A stretch of 44,929 bases of DNA from CAIKXD01 sp035439485 (GCA_035439485.1 DAORKI010000022.1:1-44929); one strand, 5' to 3'; shown: positions 8,415-17,390, counted from the first letter of the stretch. Notes: generated from the sequence alone by a model not told the origin. Program-made: numbers and translations.

Positions 8415-9062
8415 TTAGTCTTCAAAATTTTTTATTAAATCCCCAATTTCTTTAAGCATCATGGCCGTAGCTCCCCAAATAATATTACCATTAATTTCAA
8501 ACGCAGGAACTGTCAAATGCAAACCTGAAGATGCCTCAATATTTATTTGCTTAATAATGGTGGGATCATTAATTTGATTCAAAGGAAATTTAACAATGTT
8601 TTTCACTTCTCTTTCGTTAAGCAATAATTCAGGTAAATTATTTAAGTAACCTAAAAATGGTTGAACTAAAAAATTGCTAACTGGTATATACAAAGGAGAT
8701 AGATGGGTGATGAAATGAATATCATTTTTTTTGACGCCTATTTCTTCATAAGTTTCTCTGTAAGCTGTGGTTAATAACGTTTCATCTTCGGATTCTTTTT
8801 TTCCTCCAGGAAAACTTATTTGACCACTGTGCTTTCCAATATATTGATGACGCTGAGTGAGCAACAAATTGATATTATTATGTTCATTAAATAGAAGGGC
8901 AAAAACCGCACTTTGTTTATAATTTTCAATTTTATCAAGATAGTCGTTAGGCATAGACCTGCCTTCAGGAAGCATTACTTTATGAGATTCAATACCAGGC
9001 AGTTTAATTTGTGCTTGGGATTTAATTTTTATGGCCAATTCAAATAAATCAATATTCATCAT
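8415..9062 (-). CDS. Nudix hydrolase, CoA pyrophosphatase type
   Basis: Cytosolic Nudix enzyme of 215 residues, related to NudL/UPF0035 enzymes that split coenzyme A or its derivatives into phosphopantetheine and 3',5'-ADP. The UPF0035-like lead-in LLTQR near residue 67-71 and GQISFPGG near 80-87 is followed by the Nudix helix with R102, E103, E106 and E107 (RETYEEIG), the metal-binding residues. Two adjacent ATG codons open the gene; either could be used. It starts eight bases after the SLC13 transporter stop, in an operon-like run. Family assignment is firm; the natural substrate is inferred. Confidence 0.88.
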   Translation of the reverse strand: MMNIDLFELAIKIKSQAQIKLPGIESHKVMLPEGRSMPNDYLDKIENYKQSAVFALLFNEHNNINLLLTQRHQYIGKHSGQISFPGGKKESEDETLLTTAYRETYEEIGVKKNDIHFITHLSPLYIPVSNFLVQPFLGYLNNLPELLLNEREVKNIVKFPLNQINDPTIIKQINIEASSGLHLTVPAFEINGNIIWGATAMMLKEIGDLIKNFED

Positions 9063-9070
9063 TTTTTATT

Positions 9071-10534
9071 TCATATACCAAAAATTAAAGGTGAAAAAAA
9101 GTAGCATATTAATGCAATGATAATAATACCAGCTAAATTAATCCAAAGACCAATGCGATACATATCTTTAACTTTTATATATCCACTTCCATAAACAATG
9201 GTGTTTGGCGCAGTGGCCACTGGTAACATAAAGCCTAGAGATGCTGCTAGGGTGGCTGGAATCATTAATGTGCCTGCTTGCAATTTAAGTGAAATAGTAA
9301 GTGCTAGTAAAATTGGTAAAGCTAGTTGAATGCTAGCCACATTAGAAGCAAATTCACTTATGAAAGTGATTACAATACAAATAAGAATTATAATAACGAA
9401 TAAGTGATTTGAATTTAATATTTGTAAACTTCCTGCGAGTAAATTGCTTAAACCTGAGCTTTCAAAGCCCTTGGCCAAGGCAAAGCCACTACCAAAAAGT
9501 AACATAATTCCCAAGGGCAATTTTTTACAATCATCCCAGGTCAATAAGTTCTCTTTTTTGTTTTTGGCAGCTGGAATAAAAAATAATAATGAAGCCATAA
9601 GCACAGCAATGGTGCTATCCTGAATAAAATCTTTTGGTTTAAAAAAATTGCTCCATCCATTGAATTTAAATTCACCAATGGCAATATCACTTCTTGAAAA
9701 CCAAAGTAATGCAGTTATAATAAATATTGTTCCCACGATCATTTCATCACGATTTAGGCCTCCTAATTTTTGATATTGATGAATAAAATAATTTTTTTGC
9801 AAATCAATTTTAATATGTTTTAATTTAAAGTGATTACGAATGATTAGGTAAGTAAATATTACTAAAATCAAAGCAATTGGGAAAGCAAGGACAAACCAAG
9901 TTGAAAAAACTATTTCATTTTGGTTTTTGAAATGGGTGTTATAAAAACTATAAAAAATCATGTTTGTAGGAGTACCCACTAATGTTGCCATCCCTCCTAT
10001 TGATGCAGCGTATGCCAAACCAATCATTAGCGCACTGCCAAGTTCGTGTTGCTGAATTTTATTTTCTTTTAATTTGATAATAATTGCAGCAACTGCTGCA
10101 TATAACATCATTACAGTGGCGGTGTTGCTCATCCACATGCTTATAAAAAAAGCGACAAACATAATTCCTGCTAAAATATTATGCGGACTGTTTCCAACTT
10201 TTGATAATATTAATAAGGCCAATCTGCTGTGCAAATTACATTTTTCGAGCGCATAACTTAACATAAATCCGCCCATAAAAAGAAATATAACTTGATCCAT
10301 GTATTGTGAAGCAATAGTTTTTGCATCGGCAATTCCTAAAACAGGAATTAAGATGAAAGGAATTAAACTAGTGATTGGTAATTCAACAGCTTCTGTTAAC
10401 CACCAAGTTGCTACCCACACAGCAACAGCCGCCATTTTACCTTCTTGCAAGTGATTAAACTTATGGAAAACTAAAAGGGTGATGATAAATAATAATGGTC
10501 CTAATACAACTTTAATATATTTAGGAAGCATCAT
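9071..10534 (-). CDS. SLC13/DASS family sodium:anion symporter
   Basis: Polytopic inner-membrane transporter of 487 residues in the divalent anion:sodium symporter family, whose members import dicarboxylates, citrate or sulfate with Na+. The two SNT-type substrate/sodium-binding motifs of the family are visible: SNTATVMM near residue 136 and the paired ATAPNTIVYGSGY near residue 440, each on a re-entrant segment. Many hydrophobic helices surround a hydrophilic middle loop. The ATG overlaps the wecB stop by one base (TAATG), so translation is probably coupled. The substrate cannot be assigned from sequence alone; dicarboxylate is the commonest in this family. Confidence 0.9.
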   Translation of the reverse strand: MMLPKYIKVVLGPLLFIITLLVFHKFNHLQEGKMAAVAVWVATWWLTEAVELPITSLIPFILIPVLGIADAKTIASQYMDQVIFLFMGGFMLSYALEKCNLHSRLALLILSKVGNSPHNILAGIMFVAFFISMWMSNTATVMMLYAAVAAIIIKLKENKIQQHELGSALMIGLAYAASIGGMATLVGTPTNMIFYSFYNTHFKNQNEIVFSTWFVLAFPIALILVIFTYLIIRNHFKLKHIKIDLQKNYFIHQYQKLGGLNRDEMIVGTIFIITALLWFSRSDIAIGEFKFNGWSNFFKPKDFIQDSTIAVLMASLLFFIPAAKNKKENLLTWDDCKKLPLGIMLLFGSGFALAKGFESSGLSNLLAGSLQILNSNHLFVIIILICIVITFISEFASNVASIQLALPILLALTISLKLQAGTLMIPATLAASLGFMLPVATAPNTIVYGSGYIKVKDMYRIGLWINLAGIIIIALICYFFSPLIFGI

Positions 10535-11631
10535 TAATTTAAAAGATTATCAATTATCTTAAGAATTCTTTGTGTGGTTTTCCCATCCCAGAAAGGAGGA
10601 ATTTCTCCCTTTTTAGCATGTCCATTAATTATCTCATTTACTTTATTTAAAATAATTTCAGTATTAAATGGAACCAATTCATTAGATCCCAAAGTAACGG
10701 TAATTGGCCTTTCAGTATTTGGTCGTAAGGTTAAACAAGGAACTTGTAAAAATGTTGATTCCTCTTGGATTCCACCACTGTCGGTAAGGATTAGTTTTGC
10801 TTCTTTAACCAGCTTTTGAAATGAAAAATAATCTAATGGTTCAGTTAAAATTAAGTTTGGGTTGTTTTTAAAATTAGGAGTCAATCCAAATCGGTCAATG
10901 TTTTTTAATGTTCGAGGATGAATTGGAAAAACAATTTTGAAATTAGAACCTAAGCTTTTTATTAAGGTCGCCAATTTGTTTAATCCTTCTTCATCGTCAA
11001 CAGTAGCGGGACGGTGCATCGTCATTAGAATAAATTTATGTGGTTGAATTTTTAATTCATCCAAAACTTGAGTTGCATCAATTTCCTTTTGAAATGCTAC
11101 CAAAGTATCAATCATTGTATTTCCAACGAAATAAATGTGGTCTTTATTCTTCTTTTCATTTATTAAGTTATCATAGCCACTTTGTTCGGTTACAAAAAAA
11201 TAATCAGTAATGTCATCAGTTAAAACTCTATTGTGTTCTTCGGGCATTGTTCTATCATAACTGCGTAGACCACTTTCTAAGTGAGCAATTTTTACGCCCA
11301 TTTTGTTGGCAGTAATCGCTGCTGCAAAAGTTGAATTTACATCTCCTACCACAACAATTAAATCGGGTTTATTGGCTATAATTTCAGCTTCTAATTTTAT
11401 CATTATTTCAGCCATTTGGCTATTTGCAGAGGCTGGTTTTATATTAAAAAACACATCAGGTATTAAATTAAATTGTTCAAAAAAAACATCAGCCATTTTA
11501 GAATCAAAATGTTGTCCTGTATGCGCAATCTTAATACTTAAATTAGAGAAAGCCTTTGCTTCCTTTTTAAACTGTGTTACTTTAATAAAATTAGGTCTAG
11601 TACCAACTATAATGAGAATATGTTTTGTCAT
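10534..11631 (-). CDS. wecB: UDP-N-acetylglucosamine 2-epimerase (non-hydrolysing)
   Basis: Cytosolic enzyme of 365 residues interconverting UDP-GlcNAc and UDP-ManNAc, supplying ManNAc-derived sugars for surface polysaccharide. Motifs in order: GTRPNFIKV (N-terminal nucleotide loop), TGQHFD, VVGDVNSTFA, HLESGLRSYDRTMPEEHNR (active-site region with the catalytic acidic residues), TMHRPATVDD, FPIHPRT and TDSGGIQEEST (UDP-binding). All are intact. It heads the minus-strand run with the SLC13 transporter. Other polysaccharide genes are absent nearby, so the sugar's destination is unknown. No clear -7 box was found upstream. Confidence 0.95.
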   Translation of the reverse strand: MTKHILIIVGTRPNFIKVTQFKKEAKAFSNLSIKIAHTGQHFDSKMADVFFEQFNLIPDVFFNIKPASANSQMAEIMIKLEAEIIANKPDLIVVVGDVNSTFAAAITANKMGVKIAHLESGLRSYDRTMPEEHNRVLTDDITDYFFVTEQSGYDNLINEKKNKDHIYFVGNTMIDTLVAFQKEIDATQVLDELKIQPHKFILMTMHRPATVDDEEGLNKLATLIKSLGSNFKIVFPIHPRTLKNIDRFGLTPNFKNNPNLILTEPLDYFSFQKLVKEAKLILTDSGGIQEESTFLQVPCLTLRPNTERPITVTLGSNELVPFNTEIILNKVNEIINGHAKKGEIPPFWDGKTTQRILKIIDNLLN

Positions 11632-11788
11632 GATGCTGTAAAATTAAAATTAAAAATGGTAACATAAGTAATTTATAAGATAAAAATTATACTTGATAAT
11701 TAATGAATATTTCAAATATCACATTTAATTATAGTAAAAAAACTACACTTAATGGAGACAATATTATTTCGATTATAAAATTATGGGC

Positions 11789-11821
11789 AAAAAAAAATCT
11801 CTCCAATGGAGAGATTTTTTT
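11789..11821 (-). terminator. Terminator after the histone-like gene
   Basis: Perfect stem TCTCTCC / GGAGAGA with loop AAT, flanked by an A run on one side and a T run on the other, so it could act in both directions. It lies 20 bases past the histone-like stop, in the right orientation for that gene. Confidence 0.85.
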
Positions 11822-11840
11822 CATCAATAAACTTTTCAGC

Positions 11841-12083
11841 TTATTTTTTCTTAGGAGCTGCTTTTTTAGCTGCTGCTTTTTTAGGAGCTGCTTTTTTTGC
11901 TGCTGCTTTTTTAGGAGCTGCCTTTTTTGCTGCTGCTTTTTTAGGAGCTGCTTTTTTAGGTGCTGCCTTTTTTGCTGCTGCTTTTTTAGGAGCTGCTTTT
12001 TTTGCTGCTGCTTTTTTAGGAGCTGCTTTTTTTGCTGCTGCCTTTTTAGGGGCTGCTTTTTTTGCTGCTGGTTTTGTTGCCAT
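11841..12083 (-). CDS. Histone H1-like Lys/Ala/Pro-rich protein
   Basis: An 80-residue protein made almost only of Lys, Ala and Pro: after MATKPAAKK it repeats a ten-residue pattern of the type AAPKKAAAKK about seven times and ends PKKK. This resembles the C-terminal tail of histone H1 and of Hc1-like bacterial proteins; it should be strongly basic, disordered and bind DNA without sequence specificity. No folded N-terminal domain is present, unlike Hc1. The 30-bp DNA repeat has synonymous differences between units, which argues that the protein sequence is maintained. A strong terminator follows and a possible promoter precedes, so the gene is monocistronic. The opposite-strand frames are by-products of the repeat. 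Confidence 0.82.
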   Translation of the reverse strand: MATKPAAKKAAPKKAAAKKAAPKKAAAKKAAPKKAAAKKAAPKKAAPKKAAAKKAAPKKAAAKKAAPKKAAAKKAAPKKK

Positions 12084-12121
12084 GTTTTTTTGTTTTTAAT
12101 TAATCCATTAATTATTTGATA

Positions 12122-12151
12122 CAAAGGAAAACATTTGTTGAATATTACAAA
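12122..12151 (-). promoter_or_regulatory. Possible promoter of the histone-like gene
   Basis: On the minus strand a TTTG is followed after 18 bases by TTCCTTTG, one mismatch from TAnnTTTG, ending about 40 bases before the ATG. Spacing and position are plausible; the -7 box is imperfect. Confidence 0.3.
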
Positions 12152-12731
12152 AAAAATATGAGAGTATTTTATTAACAGCACAATGTTAGTTTCCTTGAAT
12201 AATTGAAATTACATTGTAGATTATTTACATTGAAGAGAAAATAATTTATTATGCATGTGTCATAGGATCCTTTATTTTCAATAGTTACAGACATAACAGA
12301 ATAAAATAAATAACATTCGAATGAAATTTTATTTTACATTAAAAATGTTTTATTTTTTTTCTGAATATTAAATCATGCTTTTTTGTTTTGGCATTTTATT
12401 TCTAAAATAAATTGTAAACGAATTGCTTTGAAACGCTCTCGCTACAGTGTTTTCATCATTTTTTTAGAAATTATTTTTTTTATCATTCTGAATATTCAAA
12501 GAGAAAAACAAATTCTAAAATTTATGTTCTATTAGCTCAAAATAAAAGCACTTAATTTGATAGCAGTTTTAAATTGTAAAATTGTATAGCACTATGAAAG
12601 TATTGCTGTACTTGTGATAGAGAAGTTTTTTACAAGTGTATTCAAAAAGTATTTTTATAAAATTCCATTTAAAGGCATTGTTAATAACATTCCAAAAAAT
12701 AGGATACAAATATTTTTAAAGTGGCTAAATT
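12152..12731. other. Gene-free stretch between the histone-like and S46 peptidase genes
   Basis: Very AT-rich. I found no reading frame, RNA signature or long inverted repeat. It must hold the 3' end of the S46 transcript, but I see no convincing terminator. Confidence 0.4.
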
Positions 12732-14885
12732 TTAATTTTTAATGGACATTTCATCAATCAAATTTTTTGCTTCAGCAAATTTGTCAATTATAAATAATGT
12801 GTAATGCATGTCAACAAAAATATTTCTCACTAATGATGGGTCATACTTTATATCACTAACTGTACCTTCCCAGTTTCTGTCAAAATTAATACCTATCAAT
12901 TCGCCATTTGCATTAATCACAGGACTTCCTGAATTTCCTCCTGTGGTATGATTAGTTGCAATAAATGCAATACGCATATTTCCATCTGCATCAGCATATC
13001 TTCCATAATTTCTTTGAGCGTATAACGATTTTAATTTGGGGTGAATATTAAATTCATCAAGTGCAGGATTTTCTTTTTCAATTGCACCATCTAATGTTGT
13101 ATATGCTTTGTATTCTATTCCATCAGCAGGTATATAACTACTTACTTTTCCATAAGCTACTCTCAAAGTTCCATTTGCATCTGGATAAAACCTTTTAGTG
13201 TTGTTTAGTTTTAATTGGTATCCCATATATTTTCTGTTCAGCATTTGAATAGCAGTATCTAATTTTAAAAATTGAGGTTGCACTGCAACGGTGTAATAGT
13301 TATAAAATTTTTCAACTAATTTAAACATAACATCATTTTCTAATTTTTCAATTTTTGAAGGCAAGTCATTTAATATTTTATCTGTTTTTATCGGATTATT
13401 GAATATTGATTTTTGATATAATGCTGCAGCCCATAAATCATGATTTGATTTGTATTTATTTTTTAGATCACTAAATAAGTCTTTTGGCATAATTGAATCA
13501 AGGTCATCATAATAAATTTTCATTAAGCCAGCAAATACTTCTTGATCAACTCTTTTATCATAGTTCTTATTAAAATTGACAAAAGATTTTTTAAGCTTTT
13601 CGATTTCTTCCTTTTGCTTTAAGTTGTCAGTATTAAAGGATTTAATTTTTTCGATATTGGTTTTAAGAGCCAAGACAAAACTAACAAGCTCTGATGCCTT
13701 AAATGATTCATTATAATAATCCTTCAACTTATTAAAGTGTTTATATTTTTCGTAGCTCATTTCCATATCCACCAAAACAGTTGATGCTTCAACATTATTT
13801 TGGTAAATCGCATTTTTTAAAAACTCTTTTTCTTCATTTTCCTTTTTAGAAATTACCTGTAACCTTTCAATACCCTTATTCTCTCCCTGCCATTTTTTAT
13901 ATGCGTTGGCAACACTATAATACTTTGCAGCGTATTTAATTCTGATGGTGTCATTGTTTCTCATAAAACCATCAATGATTTCTAGTTTTTTTTCACGCAG
14001 TTTTATTTTAACTGGATTTGCTACTTCCTTAATCATCCTAACAGCATAAGATGATAAATATTCAGTAGTGCGTCCCGGAAAACCATAAACCATAGTGAAG
14101 TCACCTTCTTTAATATCACTCAAAGAAATTGTAAAATGATATCGTGGCTTAAAAGGAACATTGTCCTTATTATAAGGAGCAGGTTTGTTGTCTTTATTTG
14201 CATAAATTCTGAAAAGTGAGAAATCACCTGTATGCCTTGGCCACATCCAATTATCGGTATCACTTCCAAATTTCGCTATGTTTGAAGGTGGAGCACCAAC
14301 TAATCTTATATCGTTGAAAGTTTCAGTCATAAACAAAAAATATTGATTACCATTATAAAATGATTTAACAGTTGCACCATATTCACTTCCTTCTTTAGCT
14401 TTACTTTCAATTGACTTAATTTTTTCTTGAATCGCTTTTTCACGAGATGATTCTGTCATTTGATTTCCTATTGAAGCCAAAACTTCTTCAGTCACATCTT
14501 TCATACTAATAATAAAAGTTACATATAATCCTGGGTTTGGTAATTCCTCTTGTTTATTTTTAGCCCAAAATCCATCCGTTAAATAATCTTTTTCAACTGT
14601 AGAATGTTGTTGAATTTGGCTGTAGCCACAATGGTGATTTGTAATTAATAAACCTTCTTTGGATATTATTTCGCCAGTACAACCTCCATTAAAATGTACA
14701 ATTCCATCCTTTAATGATGTTTTATTTACATTATATATATCATCAGCACTCAGTTTACAACCTTTGCTTTGCATATCGGTTTCATTTAAGCTTTTAAGTA
14801 ATATAGGGAGCCACATTCCTTCATCAGCCTTAGTAATAGTTAAATTACCTATATATATAAGTATAATAAAATATTTTTTCATCAT
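12732..14885 (-). CDS. S46 family dipeptidyl peptidase, DPP11-like
   Basis: Serine peptidase of the Bacteroidota-typical S46 family, releasing dipeptides from peptide N-termini in the periplasm. A short signal peptide (about residues 1-20) precedes the mature enzyme; total length 717 is standard. The chymotrypsin-like triad is visible: H85 in NHHCGY, D221 in RHTGDFSLF and S652 in GGNSGSP. Residue 18 after the serine, which separates DPP7 (Gly) from DPP11 (Arg) in the Porphyromonas enzymes, is Arg670 here (INFDRNWEG). This predicts cleavage after Asp or Glu. The gene is divergent from the small membrane protein gene at 14940. Family is certain; specificity is inferred from that residue. Confidence 0.93.
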   Translation of the reverse strand: MMKKYFIILIYIGNLTITKADEGMWLPILLKSLNETDMQSKGCKLSADDIYNVNKTSLKDGIVHFNGGCTGEIISKEGLLITNHHCGYSQIQQHSTVEKDYLTDGFWAKNKQEELPNPGLYVTFIISMKDVTEEVLASIGNQMTESSREKAIQEKIKSIESKAKEGSEYGATVKSFYNGNQYFLFMTETFNDIRLVGAPPSNIAKFGSDTDNWMWPRHTGDFSLFRIYANKDNKPAPYNKDNVPFKPRYHFTISLSDIKEGDFTMVYGFPGRTTEYLSSYAVRMIKEVANPVKIKLREKKLEIIDGFMRNNDTIRIKYAAKYYSVANAYKKWQGENKGIERLQVISKKENEEKEFLKNAIYQNNVEASTVLVDMEMSYEKYKHFNKLKDYYNESFKASELVSFVLALKTNIEKIKSFNTDNLKQKEEIEKLKKSFVNFNKNYDKRVDQEVFAGLMKIYYDDLDSIMPKDLFSDLKNKYKSNHDLWAAALYQKSIFNNPIKTDKILNDLPSKIEKLENDVMFKLVEKFYNYYTVAVQPQFLKLDTAIQMLNRKYMGYQLKLNNTKRFYPDANGTLRVAYGKVSSYIPADGIEYKAYTTLDGAIEKENPALDEFNIHPKLKSLYAQRNYGRYADADGNMRIAFIATNHTTGGNSGSPVINANGELIGINFDRNWEGTVSDIKYDPSLVRNIFVDMHYTLFIIDKFAEAKNLIDEMSIKN

Positions 14886-14912
14886 TATTAATTTAGATTA
14901 TTGTTTTCAGTG

Positions 14913-14920
14913 TATCTTTG
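14913..14920 (+). promoter_or_regulatory. -7 box for the small membrane protein gene
   Basis: TATCTTTG matches TAnnTTTG exactly, 20 bases before the ATG at 14940. No TTTG at the ideal -33 distance. Confidence 0.45.
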
Positions 14921-14939
14921 AGAAATCAATATTACAAAA

Positions 14940-15299
14940 ATGAATTTTATTTTTAAAATTGTTATATCCACGCTTGCAATCCTTGTAACTGCAAATATAC
15001 TTCCTGGAGTTGAATTAGATGGTCCAGTTACTGCAATAATTTTAGCTGCTACCTTAGCTTTTTTGAATGCCATTGTTAAACCTGTAATGATTGTGCTCAC
15101 GATTCCAATCACTGTAATTTCGCTTGGGTTATTTTTAATTTTCATAAACGCTTTTATAATTTTATTTGCGAGCTATATAGTTGATGGCTTTAAAGTAAAT
15201 GGTTTTTGGTGGGCCTTTTTATTTGGAATAATATTGTCTATTGTAACATCAATTTTTGAGACCATTGGACGCCCAAAAAATGAAACTGAAGAAAATTAG
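14940..15299 (+). CDS. Phage holin family 4 (superfamily IV) small membrane protein
   Basis: Protein of 119 residues with four hydrophobic segments (near 3-22, 29-47, 52-78 and 86-108). The pattern LPGVELDG, AAxLAFLNAIVKPV, LTIPITVISLGLFLFxINA and VDGFKVNGFWWAFLFG is the signature of the PF04020-type proteins labelled phage holin family 4. Despite the name, these are widespread chromosomal membrane proteins of unknown function with no lysis genes beside them, and none are present here. Starts 54 bases from the divergent S46 gene. Confidence 0.85.
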   Translation: MNFIFKIVISTLAILVTANILPGVELDGPVTAIILAATLAFLNAIVKPVMIVLTIPITVISLGLFLIFINAFIILFASYIVDGFKVNGFWWAFLFGIILSIVTSIFETIGRPKNETEEN

Positions 15300-15356
15300 T
15301 TTTATATCACTTATTAAAAGTAATCAACACTATTTTATTTACTATCATATTTAAAT

Positions 15357-15364
15357 TAACTTTG
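15357..15364 (+). promoter_or_regulatory. -7 box for the Ppx/GppA gene
   Basis: TAACTTTG matches TAnnTTTG, 18 bases before the ATG at 15383, in the 83-bp gap after the previous gene. Confidence 0.45.
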
Positions 15365-15382
15365 AAGTAATAATTTATTACT

Positions 15383-16300
15383 ATGAGATTTGCAGCAATA
15401 GATGTTGGATCAAATGCAGTGAGATTGCTTTTTTGTAATGTTTTTCAAAAACCAGATGGAGAAACTGTTTTTAAAAAAGCCAGTTTAATTCGCGTACCCA
15501 TTCGCTTAGGTGAAGATGCCTTTAGCAATCAATATATCACAAAAGTTAAAGAGGATAAACTAGTGGATACGATGATCGCTTTTAAACATTTAATTTCAGT
15601 TCATGATGTTATTTCATACCGAGCTTGTGCAACATCTGCAATGAGAGAAGCTCTCAATAGCGATCATATCGTAAACCGTATTTTTAATGAATCTGGTATT
15701 AAACTGGAAATTATTGACGGCAAAAAAGAAGCCGAAATTATTTATTCAAATCATATTGCCGAACAATTATCAGTTAAGCGACCTTACCTTTATATTGATG
15801 TTGGAGGAGGAAGCACAGAACTTACTTTATTTAATGAAGGTAAGATTATAGATTCAATTTCATTCAACATTGGAACAATTCGAATATTACAAAATAAAAT
15901 TTCGAAAAGTGAATGGAACGACTTAAAAGTATGGATTAATAAAGTAACTGGAAAATTTGCCAACATTGGTGGAATTGGCTCTGGAGGAAATATAAATAAA
16001 TTGGTAAACTTAGCTAAGAAAAAGGATGAACGTCAAATTTCACTCACAAAGCTCAAAGAAATTCATACGCAATTAAGTGTGTATACATTAGAAGAAAGAA
16101 TTACCATTTTGGGATTAAACCCCGATAGAGCTGATGTCATCATTCCCGCTACGGAAATATTTTTATTTGTAATGAAACACGCCAATATTGATAAAATTAT
16201 GGTGCCTCAAATAGGATTATCTGATGGTATCATTCATTTACTTTTTGAAGATTTTTTAAAAAACTCCAAAGAATCTTCAAAGTTAGCCGGGTTTGATTAA
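15383..16300 (+). CDS. Ppx/GppA family phosphatase (exopolyphosphatase-like)
   Basis: ASKHA-fold phosphatase of 305 residues; members hydrolyse polyphosphate or convert pppGpp to ppGpp. Motifs: phosphate-1 loop AAIDVGSNAVRLLF at residues 4-17, RACATSAMREALN near 81-93, catalytic region KKEAEIIYSN near 117-126, phosphate-2 loop DVGGGSTELTLF near 139-150 and the adenosine-type loop GGIGSGGNINKL near 195-206. It is the short form without the C-terminal HD domain of E. coli Ppx, as usual in Bacteroidota. It converges on the WbqC-family gene, with only seven bases between the stops. Choice between polyphosphate and pppGpp as substrate is open. Confidence 0.88.
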   Translation: MRFAAIDVGSNAVRLLFCNVFQKPDGETVFKKASLIRVPIRLGEDAFSNQYITKVKEDKLVDTMIAFKHLISVHDVISYRACATSAMREALNSDHIVNRIFNESGIKLEIIDGKKEAEIIYSNHIAEQLSVKRPYLYIDVGGGSTELTLFNEGKIIDSISFNIGTIRILQNKISKSEWNDLKVWINKVTGKFANIGGIGSGGNINKLVNLAKKKDERQISLTKLKEIHTQLSVYTLEERITILGLNPDRADVIIPATEIFLFVMKHANIDKIMVPQIGLSDGIIHLLFEDFLKNSKESSKLAGFD

Positions 16301-16307
16301 TTTATGC

Positions 16308-16895
16308 TTATTTAAGATGTGATAATGCTTGATTACCGCAATTAAAAATTAAATCATAAATACTTAGGTGACTTATAAACCCATGTTTACTCTCAAATAC
16401 TTGATGATAGTTTAATGTTTCATAATTTGACCATTCATTCTTCCTAAAATCAATTGTGTTTTCATACACCTTATGGTAGGAATCAGTTTGAACAAATTCG
16501 ATTTTAAGTTTTAACCAATTCAATATCATTTGATGAATTGAATAATTCCAATCTGTCAAAAATTTTGGTTGAAATTGATAGGCTAATTTTAAGTCGTCAA
16601 AGAAAAATTCAAAAAATGGTGATGATTGATAGGCTGTTTCTAATGATTTTATGTGTTGTCTTTGCCAATTATTTTGATAACTTACACAAACATCTTTTAC
16701 TATCATATTATTTTTTCTTTGGCTTAATGGAACTGTTAAAATTAATTTGCCATTTGAAGTTGCAATTTCACAACGATTTCTAATGGTTTGTTTTATAAAA
16801 TGTTCATTTAATTCAAGTAGTTGGGTGTTGCATTGCAACAATAATTTATAATAACTTATAGGTGCAGCATAAGCTGTCGTAAAAATTCCATTCAT
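16308..16895 (-). CDS. WbqC-like family protein
   Basis: Cytosolic protein of 195 residues. The features of the WbqC family are visible: an N-terminal region with AAPISYYKLLLQC, the block FIKQTIRNRCEIATSNGKLILTVPL, then a region with NNWQRQHIKSLETAYQSSPFFEFFFDDL, which contains the HxxxLExAY..SPFF signature. Some members are encoded in O-antigen clusters, hence the name, but the biochemical role is not settled; in Bacteroidota the gene often stands near signal peptidase or housekeeping genes. Here it stands alone, convergent with the Ppx/GppA gene. Confidence 0.85.
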   Translation of the reverse strand: MNGIFTTAYAAPISYYKLLLQCNTQLLELNEHFIKQTIRNRCEIATSNGKLILTVPLSQRKNNMIVKDVCVSYQNNWQRQHIKSLETAYQSSPFFEFFFDDLKLAYQFQPKFLTDWNYSIHQMILNWLKLKIEFVQTDSYHKVYENTIDFRKNEWSNYETLNYHQVFESKHGFISHLSIYDLIFNCGNQALSHLK

Positions 16896-16899
16896 GACA

Positions 16900-16907
16900 C
16901 AAAGTTA
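16900..16907 (-). promoter_or_regulatory. -7 box for the WbqC-like gene
   Basis: Minus-strand TAACTTTG matches TAnnTTTG and ends four bases before the ATG, implying a leaderless or nearly leaderless transcript. Confidence 0.4.
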
Positions 16908-17025
16908 CTGATTTAACATAAATTCATTTTTAAGAAAACTACTCAACTTCATACTTCTAAAGATGATTATAAGTTTAATTTAGAAAAATAATTATCAAGA
17001 TTTAATAAATACAAAGCAAAATGTT

Positions 17026-17033
17026 TACTTTTG
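17026..17033 (+). promoter_or_regulatory. -7 box for the small Cys-rich protein gene
   Basis: TACTTTTG matches TAnnTTTG, 21 bases before the ATG at 17055. Confidence 0.45.
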
Positions 17034-17054
17034 GAATACTAAAAAGATTCATAA

Positions 17055-17294
17055 ATGAAATTTTCGATATTTGTATTCGCCTTCCTTTTTATGTGCTTTA
17101 CCATTCCTGCACAAAAAAACGTTTTTATTTGCACTGATATTAAAAGTCAAATATACCATTATGAAGAATTATGCAAGGAGCTTGAGAAATGTAAATATGA
17201 AGTAAAAAAAGTGAAGGAAAATGAAGCCAAAGACCAAGAAAAAAGATTGTGCAAAGTTTGTAAGGAAAACGAGGAAAAGAAAGCGAAAAATTAA
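17055..17294 (+). CDS. Small secreted Cys-rich protein, possible metal-binding
   Basis: Protein of 79 residues with a signal peptide (about 1-19, ending IPAQ). The mature part has the spacing IC...YHxxxxCxxLxxCxxEVxxV, a charged stretch with xEA, then RLCKVC. Five cysteines and one His are placed as in small Bacteroidota proteins with a YH...C..L..C...C.xC pattern that I associate with Ada-like metal-binding domains. The Cys/His set could hold zinc or form disulfides after export. The tail is Lys/Glu rich. It has its own -7 box and stands alone. Function unknown; family resemblance is from memory. Confidence 0.7.
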   Translation: MKFSIFVFAFLFMCFTIPAQKNVFICTDIKSQIYHYEELCKELEKCKYEVKKVKENEAKDQEKRLCKVCKENEEKKAKN

Positions 17295-17390
17295 TATTTA
17301 TAATACATTAAACAAAGCAAGCAGGCAAAATTACCACTTCTCTTTTACTAAAGCTTTTAGTTAAACAATATCACCATTAATTGAATTAAA

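Noticed and set aside
11703..12181. Long frames on both strands overlapping the histone-like gene (Cys/Phe-rich, Ala/Phe-rich, Gln/Lys-rich)
   Set aside because: They are out-of-frame readings of the 30-bp repeat; only the Lys/Ala/Pro frame has a sensible start, terminator and family resemblance.
14940..15299. Prophage remnant because of the holin name
   Set aside because: The family is a common chromosomal membrane protein; no other phage genes are nearby.
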